From positions 2,294,001-2,358,000 of the forward strand of contig NZ_JAGJBZ010000001.1 in the NCBI RefSeq assembly GCF_020010925.1: a DNA stretch of 64,000 bases. The letters are read 5' to 3'. Every line of letters begins with the position of its first letter. Position 1 is the stretch's first letter. The notes under the pieces are model-generated. The model saw only the letters and a program-made list of their open reading frames with translations. It was not told where the DNA came from and ran no database searches. The DNA is from Streptomyces griseiscabiei (GTDB taxonomy: Bacteria; Actinomycetota; Actinomycetes; Streptomycetales; Streptomycetaceae). This document shows, piece after piece, positions 52,091 to 60,731 of the stretch. The translations under genes were made by a program, and so were the position numbers.

Positions 52091-52879
52091 TCAGCTGGCG
52101 GTGCGCCGGATGCGTCCGGCGTACCGCTTCTCCAGTTCCAGGTTGCCCTCGAAGCCGCCGGGGACGTTGGCGGAGACATAGACCGGAGGGCGGTCGCCGG
52201 TGGCGAGGAGCTGGGCGCTGGCCTCGGCGATCGTCATCTGGACGAGCATGACGCCGGTCAGGGTGGACAGGGCGCAGACCGCGCCGCCGCCCGGCAGTTC
52301 CAGCAGGGCGTCGCCGCGCGGGGCCGCGTTGTCGAGGACGACGTCGGCGAGGTCGGCGAGCTTCTTGCCGCTGGGGTGGGTGGCGGGCACGGAGCGGGTG
52401 TGGGCGAGGGAGGTGATCGCGAGGAGGCGGTGGCCGCGTTCCTTGGCGTGCAGGGCCATCTCGACGATGACGTTGTTGACGCCGGAGTTGGAGATCACGA
52501 CGAAGAGGTCCTGGGGACGGGGGCCGGCCAGCTCGTAGAGGCGGACTGCTATGCCGGGCTCGCGCTCCAGCAGCGGATCGTCGAGGCCGCTGGGGTGGTC
52601 GCCGCCGAAGAGGACGAGGTCGGCCATCTGGATCCGGTTGGTGGGCACGAAACCGCCGGCGCGCCCGGCGAGTTCCAGGACCATGGCCTGGGAGTGACCG
52701 GTGCCGAAGGCCTGGACGACGCCGTCCCGCCGGACGCAGTCGGCGATCAGCGCGGCGGCGGCGTCCACGTCGGCGCGCGCGGACTCGGTGAGGCGGTGCA
52801 GGACGGCCAGGCCCTCGCGCGCGAAAAGGTCGGCGCTCACGGGCTCGGTCACGGACTCGCTGGCGGACTCGACGGACAC
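52091..52879 (-). CDS. SIS-domain sugar-phosphate protein (UPF0309 type)
   Basis: A 262-residue single-SIS protein of the UPF0309 group. Key features are VVQAFGTGHSQAMVLELAGR (phosphosugar loop), LFVVISNSGVNN (SNSG loop) and RLLAITSLAHTRS. It may isomerise or cleave an amino-sugar phosphate released from the imported glycan. The GTG at 52879 was chosen because GGGGAG lies 6 bases upstream; the longer frame to 52918 would run through the operator at 52894-52910. It is divergent from the RpiR gene and convergent with GH84. Confidence 0.85.
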   Translation of the reverse strand: MSVESASESVTEPVSADLFAREGLAVLHRLTESARADVDAAAALIADCVRRDGVVQAFGTGHSQAMVLELAGRAGGFVPTNRIQMADLVLFGGDHPSGLDDPLLEREPGIAVRLYELAGPRPQDLFVVISNSGVNNVIVEMALHAKERGHRLLAITSLAHTRSVPATHPSGKKLADLADVVLDNAAPRGDALLELPGGGAVCALSTLTGVMLVQMTIAEASAQLLATGDRPPVYVSANVPGGFEGNLELEKRYAGRIRRTAS

Positions 52880-52893
52880 CTGAGACTCCCCAC

Positions 52894-52910
52894 TGGTGGA
52901 TTGAACCACC
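52894..52910. promoter_or_regulatory. shared operator copy 1 (SIS/rpiR divergent region)
   Basis: TGGTGGATTGAACCACC: inverted repeat GGTGG-N6-CCACC, 14 bp upstream of the SIS start and 150 bp upstream of the RpiR gene. It matches copies before GH38 and the importer. Confidence 0.75.
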
Positions 52911-53060
52911 CCGTACACACCTATCAGTGAATCACTGAATCACAGGCGGCGCATGGAGGGCAATGGCGCAGTTCATCCGTGGGACCGCCCCGAGTGCGGG
53001 AGCAAAGCCCGGTCCTGGTATTCAGCCGCCGTGTCATCGGGTGGCTGATACCTTCTCTGC

Positions 53061-53945
53061 ATGCCCTCGACCGATGTCACCACCCTGATCCGCACCGAGC
53101 TGCCCCGGCTGGCCGGCTCCCTGCGGAAGGTCGGCGAGCTGATCCTGGAGGATCCGGCCGCCGTCACCCACTGCTCGGCCGCCGAGCTGGGCCGTCGCAC
53201 CGGCACCTCGCAGGCCACGGTCACCCGGTTCTGCCGGGCCATCGGCCTCGACTCGTACCAGCATCTGCTGATCGAGCTGGCCCAGGAGCGGGGCCGGGGC
53301 GAGTCCTCCGAGTGGGGCAACACCGAGATCGGGCCGGACATCTCCCCCGACGACAGCCTGGAGCGGGTCGTACAGGTGGTGGGCACCGCCGATCTGCGGG
53401 CCATCCAGCAGACGATCGACCGGATCGACCTGGACTCGGTCGAGCGCGCGGCGCAGGCCGTGGCCCGCGCGCGGCGCGTGGACGTGTACGGGGTCGGCGG
53501 CAGCGGCGCGGTCGCGCAGGAGACGGAGACCCGGCTGTTCCGCATCGGCTGCGCGGTGCGCGGCTGGACCGAGGTGCACGCGGCGACCACCTCGGCCGCG
53601 CTGCTCACCCCGGCGGACGTGGCGATCGGCATCTCCCACTCGGGCGCCACCCGGGAGGTGATCGAGCCGTTCGAGCTGGCCAAGGAGCGCGGTGCCACGA
53701 CCGTCGCGCTGACCGCCGACCCCCGTTCGCCGCTGGCCCGCGCCGCCGACATCCGGCTGATCTCCTCCTCCTCGGAGACCAGCTTCCGCACCGGCAGCAT
53801 CGGCGCCCGGCACTCCGTGCTGATGCTCATCGACTGCCTCTACGTCCGGGTCGGCCAGCTCTCCTACCAGCGGGCGAGCGCCTCGCTGGCGCTGACCGAC
53901 CACATCGCGGGGGCACACGCGGTGAAGTCGCGGCGCCCGCGCTGA
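53061..53945 (+). CDS. RpiR-family transcriptional regulator
   Basis: A 294-residue regulator. The N-terminal HTH_6 (about 1-80) has LRKVGELILEDPAAVTHCSA and TSQATVTRFCRAIGLDSYQH. The C-terminal SIS domain (about 125-265) has RVDVYGVGGSGAVAQET, IGISHSGATREVI and SSSETSFRTGSIGARHSVLM. It should sense a sugar phosphate and control the surrounding glycan genes through the 17-bp palindromes at 52894, 54013 and 59302. It is divergent from the SIS gene and followed after 129 bp by GH38. The ATG at 53061 begins MPSTDVTTL. Confidence 0.93.
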   Translation: MPSTDVTTLIRTELPRLAGSLRKVGELILEDPAAVTHCSAAELGRRTGTSQATVTRFCRAIGLDSYQHLLIELAQERGRGESSEWGNTEIGPDISPDDSLERVVQVVGTADLRAIQQTIDRIDLDSVERAAQAVARARRVDVYGVGGSGAVAQETETRLFRIGCAVRGWTEVHAATTSAALLTPADVAIGISHSGATREVIEPFELAKERGATTVALTADPRSPLARAADIRLISSSSETSFRTGSIGARHSVLMLIDCLYVRVGQLSYQRASASLALTDHIAGAHAVKSRRPR

Positions 53946-54012
53946 CGAGGGCGGGCGGCACACGCCGAACCTCTCGGCTGTGCATGGATGAATCAACCAA
54001 TATTCCGATGCA

Positions 54013-54029
54013 TGGTTGATTGAACCACC
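54013..54029. promoter_or_regulatory. shared operator copy 2 (GH38 promoter)
   Basis: TGGTTGATTGAACCACC ends 45 bp before the GH38 start. A weaker, inverted copy (12 of 17 positions) lies at 53983-53999, giving the exact inverted repeat AATCAACCA ... TGGTTGATT. Confidence 0.75.
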
Positions 54030-54074
54030 CCACACTGCCAGGATGGGGCTCCGCCGAGCACTCGTAGGAGCCCC

Positions 54075-57000
54075 ATGCGCCTCATCTCTGTCGAGTCGAC
54101 CGAGCTCTTCGCCGGGACGGAGGACCAGCCGCACCAGGTGGTCGCCGTGACCCTCGCGCACGACGCGGGCCGGCCGGTCCGGCTGACCCTGACGGGCCCG
54201 GACGTCCGCGCCGTCGGGGAGACCGTGGTCACCACCGGCGAGGACGGCACCGTACGCGCCGAGATACCCGTGGCCGTGGACGGCCTCTCCCCCGGCGACC
54301 GCCGCGAGATCACCGTGACCGCCGCCGACGGGGACCGGGTGGCGCGGGACACCGCCGGGTTCACGGTCGCCGAGCCGGGCTGGACCATGTTCATGGTCAG
54401 CCACTTCCACTACGACCCCGTCTGGTGGAACACCCAGGCCGCCTACACCGAGACCTGGGACGTCGCCGACGACCCCGGCCGCACCGGACTGCCCGCGCGG
54501 ACCTTCGACTCGCGCGGCCAGAGCGGGATGAGCCTGGTGCGGGCCCACTGCGACCTCGCCCGGCGCGACCCGGCGTACACCTTCGTGCTCGCCGAGGTCG
54601 ACTACCTCAAGCCGTACTGGGACGCCTTCCCGGAGGAACGGTCCTTCCTGCGGCAGCTGATCCGCACCGGCCGTGTCGAGATCATGGGCGGCACCTACAA
54701 CGAGCCCAACACCAACCTCACCGGCGCCGAGGCGACCATCCGCAACGCGCTGTACGGCGACGGCTTCCAGCGCGGCATCATCGGGGCGTCGCCGGAGACG
54801 GCCTGGCAACTGGACGCGTTCGGGCACGACCCGCAGTTCCCCGGGCTGATGGCGGACGCGGGGGTGACGTCCAGCTCGTGGGCGCGCGGGCCCTTCCACC
54901 AGTGGGGGCCGACCCTGTCGGTGTTCGGCGAGGAGCCGCGCGACCCGGAGCGGATGCAGTTCCCGGCCGAGTTCAGCTGGATCGCGCCGAGCGGACGCGG
55001 ACTGCTGACCGCGTACATGGTCAACCACTACGGCGCGGGCTGGGCCATCGACAACGCGCCCACGCTCCCCGAGGCGGAGGCCGCCGCGCTCAAGCTGTTC
55101 CGGGGGCTGAGCAAGGTCGCGCTCACCCGGAACGTGCTGCTGCCGGTCGGCGGCGACTACGCCCCGCCGTGCCGCTGGGTGATGGGCATCCACCGGGACT
55201 GGAACGAGCGGTACGTCTGGCCCCGGTTCATCAGCGGTGTCCCCCGGGACTTCTTCGCCGCCGTACGGGCCGAGCTGGAGCGGGAGGGGCGCACGGCGTC
55301 CCCGCAGACCCGGGACATGAACCCGGTGTACACCGGCAAGGACGTCTCCTACATCGACACCAAGCAGGCCCAGCGGTACGGGGAGGCACTGCTCGCCGAC
55401 GCCGAGGCCTGGGCGACCCTGGCCTCGCTCACCACCGGGCAGCCCTATCCGGACGCGGCCCTCGACAAGGCCTGGCGGCAGCTGATCTACGGCGCCCACC
55501 ACGACGCCATCACCGGCTCCGAGTCGGACCAGGTGTACATCGACCTGCTCACCGGCTGGCGGGAGTTGCACGACCTGGCAGGGGCCGTGCACGCCGACGC
55601 CACCCAGGCGCTCGCCGACCGGGTCGTCCCGCTGCCGGGCGACGGCGCCGACCTGGTCGTCTTCAACTCCGCGACCTGGCAGCGCGAGGACGTGCTCACC
55701 GTCGCCGACCCCGGCCGGGTCCCGCTGGACCACACCGGGCTGCCGCTGCCGGCCGTGTCCGAGGACGGCGAACTGACGGTCGTCGTGCCCGAGGTGCCCG
55801 GCATGGGCCTCAAGGCGCTCTCGCTGGCCGAGGGTTCGGTGCCCGGCTGGACGGCCGGCGAGGGGACGACGATCCGCAACGAGTTCTACGAGGTGACCGT
55901 CGACCCCGCGCGAGGAGGCGGCGTCCGTGGTCTGCGGGCCCTCACCGGGCCCGAGGGCGGCCGGGAGCTGCTGCGCGCCGGGGACATCGGCAACGAACTG
56001 GTGGTGCAGGAGGAGTACCCGAGGCACCCGCGCTTCGGCGAAGGGCCCTGGCACCTCACGCCGACCGGTGTCACCGCCGCGCGCAGCCGTGATGTCGCGG
56101 CCGACATCGATGTCGAGCACTCGCCCGCCGGTTCCCGTATCACCGTCCGCGGCGATCTGGGCCTGTTCCGCTACACCCAGCGGCTCACGCTCTGGACGGG
56201 CGTCGACCGGCTGGACGTGACGACGACGATCGACGGGTACGACGGCGCCGACCGGCTGATCCGGGTGCGCTGGCCCTCGGACGTGCGCGGCGGGCTGCCG
56301 GTGCACGAGGTCGCGGACGCGGTGATCGGGCGCGGCTTCGGGTTCGTCGAGGTGGACAGCGAGCGCTTCCCGTGGACGCTGGACAACCCGGCCAACACCT
56401 GGTTCGGGCTCGGCTCCACGGCCCGGGTCGCCGTCCACGACGGCACCGGGACGCTGCTCGGCCACCGCTCGATCGGTGTCGCCGAGCTGATCTTCAGCGA
56501 CTGGGACACCGCCGGGGAGCTGGGCACCCCGCTCGCGGCGGCCCTGGTGCGCACGGGCGTCACGGCCACCTCGACGATCGCGGGCGGTCCCCGCTACGGC
56601 GATCTGGAGGTCGACTCCAATCTGCCGGACATCCGGATCGCGGTCGGCGGCCCGGAGCGCAACTCCCTGGTCGCCGAGGCCCTCGGCTGGGACCCGGCGG
56701 CCGCCCGCGAACTGCGCCGCCGGCTCGCCGAGGACGGTCTCGCGGCGGTGTGGGTGGCGCCGCGTGCCTCGCTGCGCGAGGAGTGGGTGCCCGGCGCCGA
56801 TCTGCGCGACCTGGAGCGGCTGCCGCTGCTCGTGGTGGCGGGGGCCCGCCCCGAGGACGACGCGAAGGCCGTGGACACGCTGATCGCCGACCTGGACGAC
56901 GCGACCGTACGGGCCACCGCGGCCGGGGGCGGCGAGGCGCTGCCGCCGGGGGACGCCTGGGACGGGCGGGGCTTCGCGATCCTCAACCGGGGCACGCCGG

Positions 57001-58460
57001 GCTGTGTCGTGACCTCCTTTGGCGACCTGTACATGTCGTTGATGCGGTCCTGCACCGGCTGGCCCTCCGGTGTCTGGGTCGACCCGCCCCGGCGCACCGC
57101 CCCCGACGGCTCCGGCTTCCAGCTGCAGCGCTGGTCGCACACCTTCGCGTACGCGGTCGTCGCGGGCGAGGGCGACTGGCGCGACCTGGGGTGGCCGCGC
57201 GCCGGGCACGCGTTCAACCATCCGCTGACGGGGCGGCTCCGGGAGCCCGACCATCCGCTCACGGCGCGGCTGCGGGAGCCCGCCGGGACACCGGCCGGGC
57301 TGCCGAGGACCGTGACGCTGCTGGGCCTCGAACCCGAGGGCCGGGTGCTGCTGGACGCGCTGAAGCCGGCCGGGTCGCCGCTGGCCAGAGGTGGCACGGC
57401 GGCGGCGGATCCGGCGCGCGGAGTCGTCGTCCGGGCGCACGAGGTGGACGGACGGCCGGTACGGGCGCGGGTGACGGGCCCCTCGGCGTGGGCAAAGGGC
57501 GGTCGGGCGGACGTCCTGGAGCGGCCCGGTGAGGCGCTGACGCCCGGCGCGGACGGGGCGCTGGAGCTGGAGCTGACGGGGTTCGAGGTGGCCACCGTGC
57601 TGGCCTCGCCGGTGACCGCCGCCTCACCGGTCGTGCGCACCGGAGGGCTCGCCGCCGACACCCCGGCGCCGGGCGCCTGCCCCGGAGACCCCACGGCTCC
57701 GGGGGACATCACGGACCCCGGTGTCGCCGCGCACGAACCCGCCCAGCCCGTGCACACCCGGTACTGGCTCCACAACTCCGGTCCGGCGCCCCGGGGGAAC
57801 ATGCCCCTGGCCGTGTATCTCTCGCCGACCGCGCTGACCGCCGACGGCCCGGTCAGCGCGACGGTCCGGGTCTCCTCCGAGCTGACCGACGCGCCCGTGT
57901 CGGGCACGGTGGCCCTGGAGGTGCCGCCCGGCTGGCGCGCCGAGCCCGCCGAACTGCCGTACGCGCTCGGCCCCGCCGGCTTCTCGCTCGGCGAGGTCAC
58001 GGTGACGCCACCGCCGGACCCGGTGCCCGGCCGCTACGCGCTGGCCGCGCGGCTGACGTACGGCGGGCAGACGTTCGAGGACGTGGTCGCCCTCGACGTG
58101 CCCGGCGAGGCGGCGGAGGGCGGGCCCGACGGGCGGACCGGGCCGAGCCTCGTGACGGAACTGGGTGTCGACCGGGTCGAGGTGTGCCGGGGCGAACGGG
58201 TCCGGGTGCCGGTACGTGTGCGGAACACGACGCGGGGGCCGGTGACCGGGCAGCTCTGGGCGCTGTCGTCCTGGGGGACCTGGGCGGGCGTCGGGCCCGG
58301 TCTCCAGGGGTTCGCGCTGGCCGCCGGGGAGAGCGCGGAGTGCTCGGTCGAGGTGGACGGCTCGGCGGTGCCGCCGGGGTCGTACTGGCTGATGGCGAAG
58401 GCCGGCTGGCACGGCTGTGTGGCGTACACGGAGGCGGTCGTCCTGGAGGTGAGGCCATGA
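54075..58460 (+). CDS. GH38 alpha-mannosidase
   Basis: A 1,461-residue zinc-dependent alpha-mannosidase, unusually long for a bacterial one. It has no signal peptide, so it is probably cytoplasmic. An N-terminal beta domain (1-100) precedes the catalytic part: zinc motif HFHYDPVWW (110-118), nucleophile region QLDAFGHDP (Asp247) and HHDAITGSESDQVY (from 475). Beta-sandwich domains follow, with a 33-bp duplication giving HPLTGRLREPD/HPLTARLREPA. Two immunoglobulin/NEW3-like domains (about 1230-1461) end the chain. The ATG at 54075 has AGGAG. The stop overlaps the start of the His-rich gene (ATGA). It is under the RpiR-type operator at 54013. Confidence 0.93.
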   Translation: MRLISVESTELFAGTEDQPHQVVAVTLAHDAGRPVRLTLTGPDVRAVGETVVTTGEDGTVRAEIPVAVDGLSPGDRREITVTAADGDRVARDTAGFTVAEPGWTMFMVSHFHYDPVWWNTQAAYTETWDVADDPGRTGLPARTFDSRGQSGMSLVRAHCDLARRDPAYTFVLAEVDYLKPYWDAFPEERSFLRQLIRTGRVEIMGGTYNEPNTNLTGAEATIRNALYGDGFQRGIIGASPETAWQLDAFGHDPQFPGLMADAGVTSSSWARGPFHQWGPTLSVFGEEPRDPERMQFPAEFSWIAPSGRGLLTAYMVNHYGAGWAIDNAPTLPEAEAAALKLFRGLSKVALTRNVLLPVGGDYAPPCRWVMGIHRDWNERYVWPRFISGVPRDFFAAVRAELEREGRTASPQTRDMNPVYTGKDVSYIDTKQAQRYGEALLADAEAWATLASLTTGQPYPDAALDKAWRQLIYGAHHDAITGSESDQVYIDLLTGWRELHDLAGAVHADATQALADRVVPLPGDGADLVVFNSATWQREDVLTVADPGRVPLDHTGLPLPAVSEDGELTVVVPEVPGMGLKALSLAEGSVPGWTAGEGTTIRNEFYEVTVDPARGGGVRGLRALTGPEGGRELLRAGDIGNELVVQEEYPRHPRFGEGPWHLTPTGVTAARSRDVAADIDVEHSPAGSRITVRGDLGLFRYTQRLTLWTGVDRLDVTTTIDGYDGADRLIRVRWPSDVRGGLPVHEVADAVIGRGFGFVEVDSERFPWTLDNPANTWFGLGSTARVAVHDGTGTLLGHRSIGVAELIFSDWDTAGELGTPLAAALVRTGVTATSTIAGGPRYGDLEVDSNLPDIRIAVGGPERNSLVAEALGWDPAAARELRRRLAEDGLAAVWVAPRASLREEWVPGADLRDLERLPLLVVAGARPEDDAKAVDTLIADLDDATVRATAAGGGEALPPGDAWDGRGFAILNRGTPGCVVTSFGDLYMSLMRSCTGWPSGVWVDPPRRTAPDGSGFQLQRWSHTFAYAVVAGEGDWRDLGWPRAGHAFNHPLTGRLREPDHPLTARLREPAGTPAGLPRTVTLLGLEPEGRVLLDALKPAGSPLARGGTAAADPARGVVVRAHEVDGRPVRARVTGPSAWAKGGRADVLERPGEALTPGADGALELELTGFEVATVLASPVTAASPVVRTGGLAADTPAPGACPGDPTAPGDITDPGVAAHEPAQPVHTRYWLHNSGPAPRGNMPLAVYLSPTALTADGPVSATVRVSSELTDAPVSGTVALEVPPGWRAEPAELPYALGPAGFSLGEVTVTPPPDPVPGRYALAARLTYGGQTFEDVVALDVPGEAAEGGPDGRTGPSLVTELGVDRVEVCRGERVRVPVRVRNTTRGPVTGQLWALSSWGTWAGVGPGLQGFALAAGESAECSVEVDGSAVPPGSYWLMAKAGWHGCVAYTEAVVLEVRP
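57218..57283. repeat. 33-bp tandem duplication inside the GH38 gene
   Basis: Units 57218-57250 and 57251-57283 are near identical and in frame, each encoding an 11-residue HPLTxRLREPx segment in a surface loop beyond the catalytic domain. Confidence 0.85.
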
Positions 58461-59206
58461 GCGAGGCCCCGGAGACCGGGTACGCGCACCCGGCCCACGA
58501 CAGCCACGGGGTGCCGCACGACGACCACGGATTGCCGCACGACCACGGCGCGCCGCACCCGCACGCGCCCCCCACCGGTCCCGCCGACCCCGCCGCGCTC
58601 GTCGGCGGTGAACCCGTGCCCCGTGGGCGGGTGGACGCCGTGCTGGACGCCGTGCCGGCCCGGGACCGGGAGGCGCGGCCCGAGGGGCAGGCGCGGGCCG
58701 AGCGGCAGCGGCGGCGGTGGGCGACCCAGGTGGTGGTCGCCGACGAGCTGGCGCGACGGGCCTGCGCCGCGCGCGGGCTGGCGCCACAGGCCGGGGCGGC
58801 GCCGGCGCGGGCGCTCGCGGTGTCCGGGACGGAGGTCGCCGACCTGGGCAGCATCATCGCCGTGGCGCTCGCCCACTCTCCCGCCGCGCGCACTCTGCTG
58901 GCGGCGCTGGAGGCCGAGCAGCGGGTGCCGGAGAAGGCCGTACGCGGCTACTACGACCGCAATCCGGACCGCTTCCTCACCCCGGAGGCGCTGCGGCGCG
59001 GCGTCGACCCCTACGGCGGGGCGGCGCCGGGTGACTTCGTGCCGTACGACGAGGCCCACGAGGACGTCGTGCGGGAGCTGCGGCGGGCGATGGGCCGGCA
59101 GGCCTTCTTCGACTGGCTGGACCGGGCCCGTGCCGACGTGGAGTACACACCGGGGCACGAGCACCCGGGCGACCCCTCGCACCCCGACCACGAGCACCGG
59201 CACTGA
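58457..59206 (+). CDS. His-rich SurA/PpiC-N-like protein coupled to GH38
   Basis: A 249-residue protein of uncertain function. The N-terminus is His-rich (AHPAHDSHGVPHDDHG, then HDHGAPHPHAPP), and the C-terminus ends HEHPGDPSHPDHEHRH. Between them ALVGGEPVPRGRVDAVLDA and VRGYYDRNPDRFLTPEALRR resemble the N- and C-terminal helices of SurA/PpiC foldases, but no parvulin domain is present. Some databases label such proteins malonyl transacylase-like, which I see no support for. It overlaps GH38 by ATGA. The His tails suggest metal binding, perhaps zinc supply or folding aid for GH38. There is no signal peptide. Confidence 0.6.
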   Translation: MSEAPETGYAHPAHDSHGVPHDDHGLPHDHGAPHPHAPPTGPADPAALVGGEPVPRGRVDAVLDAVPARDREARPEGQARAERQRRRWATQVVVADELARRACAARGLAPQAGAAPARALAVSGTEVADLGSIIAVALAHSPAARTLLAALEAEQRVPEKAVRGYYDRNPDRFLTPEALRRGVDPYGGAAPGDFVPYDEAHEDVVRELRRAMGRQAFFDWLDRARADVEYTPGHEHPGDPSHPDHEHRH

Positions 59207-59301
59207 GTGTCCGGCAAACCTCTCGGAACCGAAAAGCAACGCGGCCAGGCATTGACCTCCGATGAATTCTGGTCCACCTTTTCATCAATCGAAGTCCAAG
59301 T

Positions 59302-59318
59302 TGGTGATTTGAACCAGC
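59302..59318. promoter_or_regulatory. shared operator copy 3 (importer promoter)
   Basis: TGGTGATTTGAACCAGC matches copy 1 at 14 of 17 positions and ends 37 bp before the binding-protein start codon. Confidence 0.7.
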
Positions 59319-59355
59319 GACTCGATCCAGCAGCTGACTGATCGCAGGAGGCGAC

Positions 59356-60729
59356 ATGCGCGCGAGACGACTGACCGGATGTGTGGTGGGCGTCATCGCC
59401 CTCACCCTGACCGCCGCGGGCTGCGGCCTGTCGGGCGGGGGCTCCGACAGCGGGGACGCCACCGCCGGCGGCTGCGAGGTCGACAAGGGCAACGTCGGCT
59501 CCGGGAAGCTCACCGGCGACGTCAACGGCACGATCACCTTCCAGACGACCAACCTGAAGAAGGACTTCGGGAACTACTTCAACGGCGTCATCAAGGCCTT
59601 CGAGAAGGCCCACCCGGACACCACCGTGAAGTGGGTCGACGACCCGGGCGACGCCACCTTCACCCAGCGCCTGGTCGCGGACGCGCAGGGCTGCACGCTG
59701 CCGGACGTGGTGAACATCAACGTCAACACGGCGATCGCGCTCACCAAGAACGGCTACCTCCTCGACCTGGACAAGAAAGCCCCGGACGCGGGCGGGCCGT
59801 TCGTGCCGAACCTGTGGAAGTCGAGCATGTACGCGGACGCGTCCGGCGCCAAGGTGCACAGCGTCCTGCCCTGGTACTCGGGCGGCATCGTGCAGACCTT
59901 CAACACCGAGCTGATGGAGAAGGCGGGTCTCGATCCGGCCAGACCTCCGACGACCGTGCTCGGTCTGTTCGAGGACGCGCAGAAGATCGCCGAGGTCTCG
60001 GACGGCAAGTACTACGCCTTCCTCGCCAACCCGCAGCTGCGCATCCCCGCCGACTGGCAGCAGATGGGCATCGAGGTGCTCTCCTCCGACGGCAAGAAGT
60101 TCACCTTCGCCGACGACCCGAAGACCGCGCGGTGGGTCGAGGCCATGACCAAGCTCTACAAGGCCGGCGGCATGCCGAGGGACTCGCTCTCCTCCACCCA
60201 GGACCCGGCCAACGTCTACGGCCAGGGCAAGCTGGTCTACGGCCCGACCAACCCCAACTTCCTGCGCTTCATCCAGCAGAACAACCCCAGCGTCTACAAG
60301 GAGACCGGCGTCGCCCGCTTCATGCTGGACGACCTCGGCCACACCGTCGGCGCCCCGCAGTACATCGGTGTCGCGTCCACCAGCAAGAACGCGGCGACCG
60401 CGCTGTCGTTCGCGCGGTTCCTGACCGACGCGAAGAACCAGCTGGAGTGGGCGAAGGACCCGAACGTCGTCATCTTCCCCTCCACCACGGCCTCCCTGGA
60501 CGACCCGTTCTTCCAGTCGGTCAAGGGCGACGACCCGTTCGCCGAGGCCCGCAAGATCGTCGCGAGCGACCGCAAGACCTCGACCGCCGACGAGATCGCC
60601 CTCACGCCCGGCGAGCTGAACGCCATCACGGCCCAGATACAGCTGGCCATGCAGGGCAAGAAGAGCGCCCAGGACGCGCTGGACGAGGCCCAGAAGAAGG
60701 CCGACGCGCTGATCGAGCAGGGCAGCTGA
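59356..60729 (+). CDS. CUT1 sugar ABC transporter substrate-binding lipoprotein
   Basis: A 457-residue lipoprotein. Signal peptide with lipobox LTAAGC (Cys23), then a type II sugar-binding fold: ITFQTTNLKKDFGNYFNGV, AFEKAHPDTTVKWVDDPGD, WYSGGIVQTFNTELMEKAGL, and YIGVASTSKNAATALSFARF. The bound ligand is probably an oligosaccharide for GH38/GH84/GH3. It is the first gene of a three-gene importer and has AGGAGG before the ATG. It is preceded by operator copy 3. Confidence 0.93.
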   Translation: MRARRLTGCVVGVIALTLTAAGCGLSGGGSDSGDATAGGCEVDKGNVGSGKLTGDVNGTITFQTTNLKKDFGNYFNGVIKAFEKAHPDTTVKWVDDPGDATFTQRLVADAQGCTLPDVVNINVNTAIALTKNGYLLDLDKKAPDAGGPFVPNLWKSSMYADASGAKVHSVLPWYSGGIVQTFNTELMEKAGLDPARPPTTVLGLFEDAQKIAEVSDGKYYAFLANPQLRIPADWQQMGIEVLSSDGKKFTFADDPKTARWVEAMTKLYKAGGMPRDSLSSTQDPANVYGQGKLVYGPTNPNFLRFIQQNNPSVYKETGVARFMLDDLGHTVGAPQYIGVASTSKNAATALSFARFLTDAKNQLEWAKDPNVVIFPSTTASLDDPFFQSVKGDDPFAEARKIVASDRKTSTADEIALTPGELNAITAQIQLAMQGKKSAQDALDEAQKKADALIEQGS

Positions 60730-60731
60730 GT

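Noticed and set aside
53034..57440. A 1,468-codon open frame on the minus strand
   Set aside because: It is antisense to the RpiR and GH38 genes, with Arg/Gly/Val-rich low-complexity translation; it is a GC3 shadow.
48865..59318. DasR operators controlling the GlcNAc-related genes
   Set aside because: I found no TGGTCTAGACCA-like site upstream of GH84, GH38 or the importer; the shared palindrome is a different sequence.
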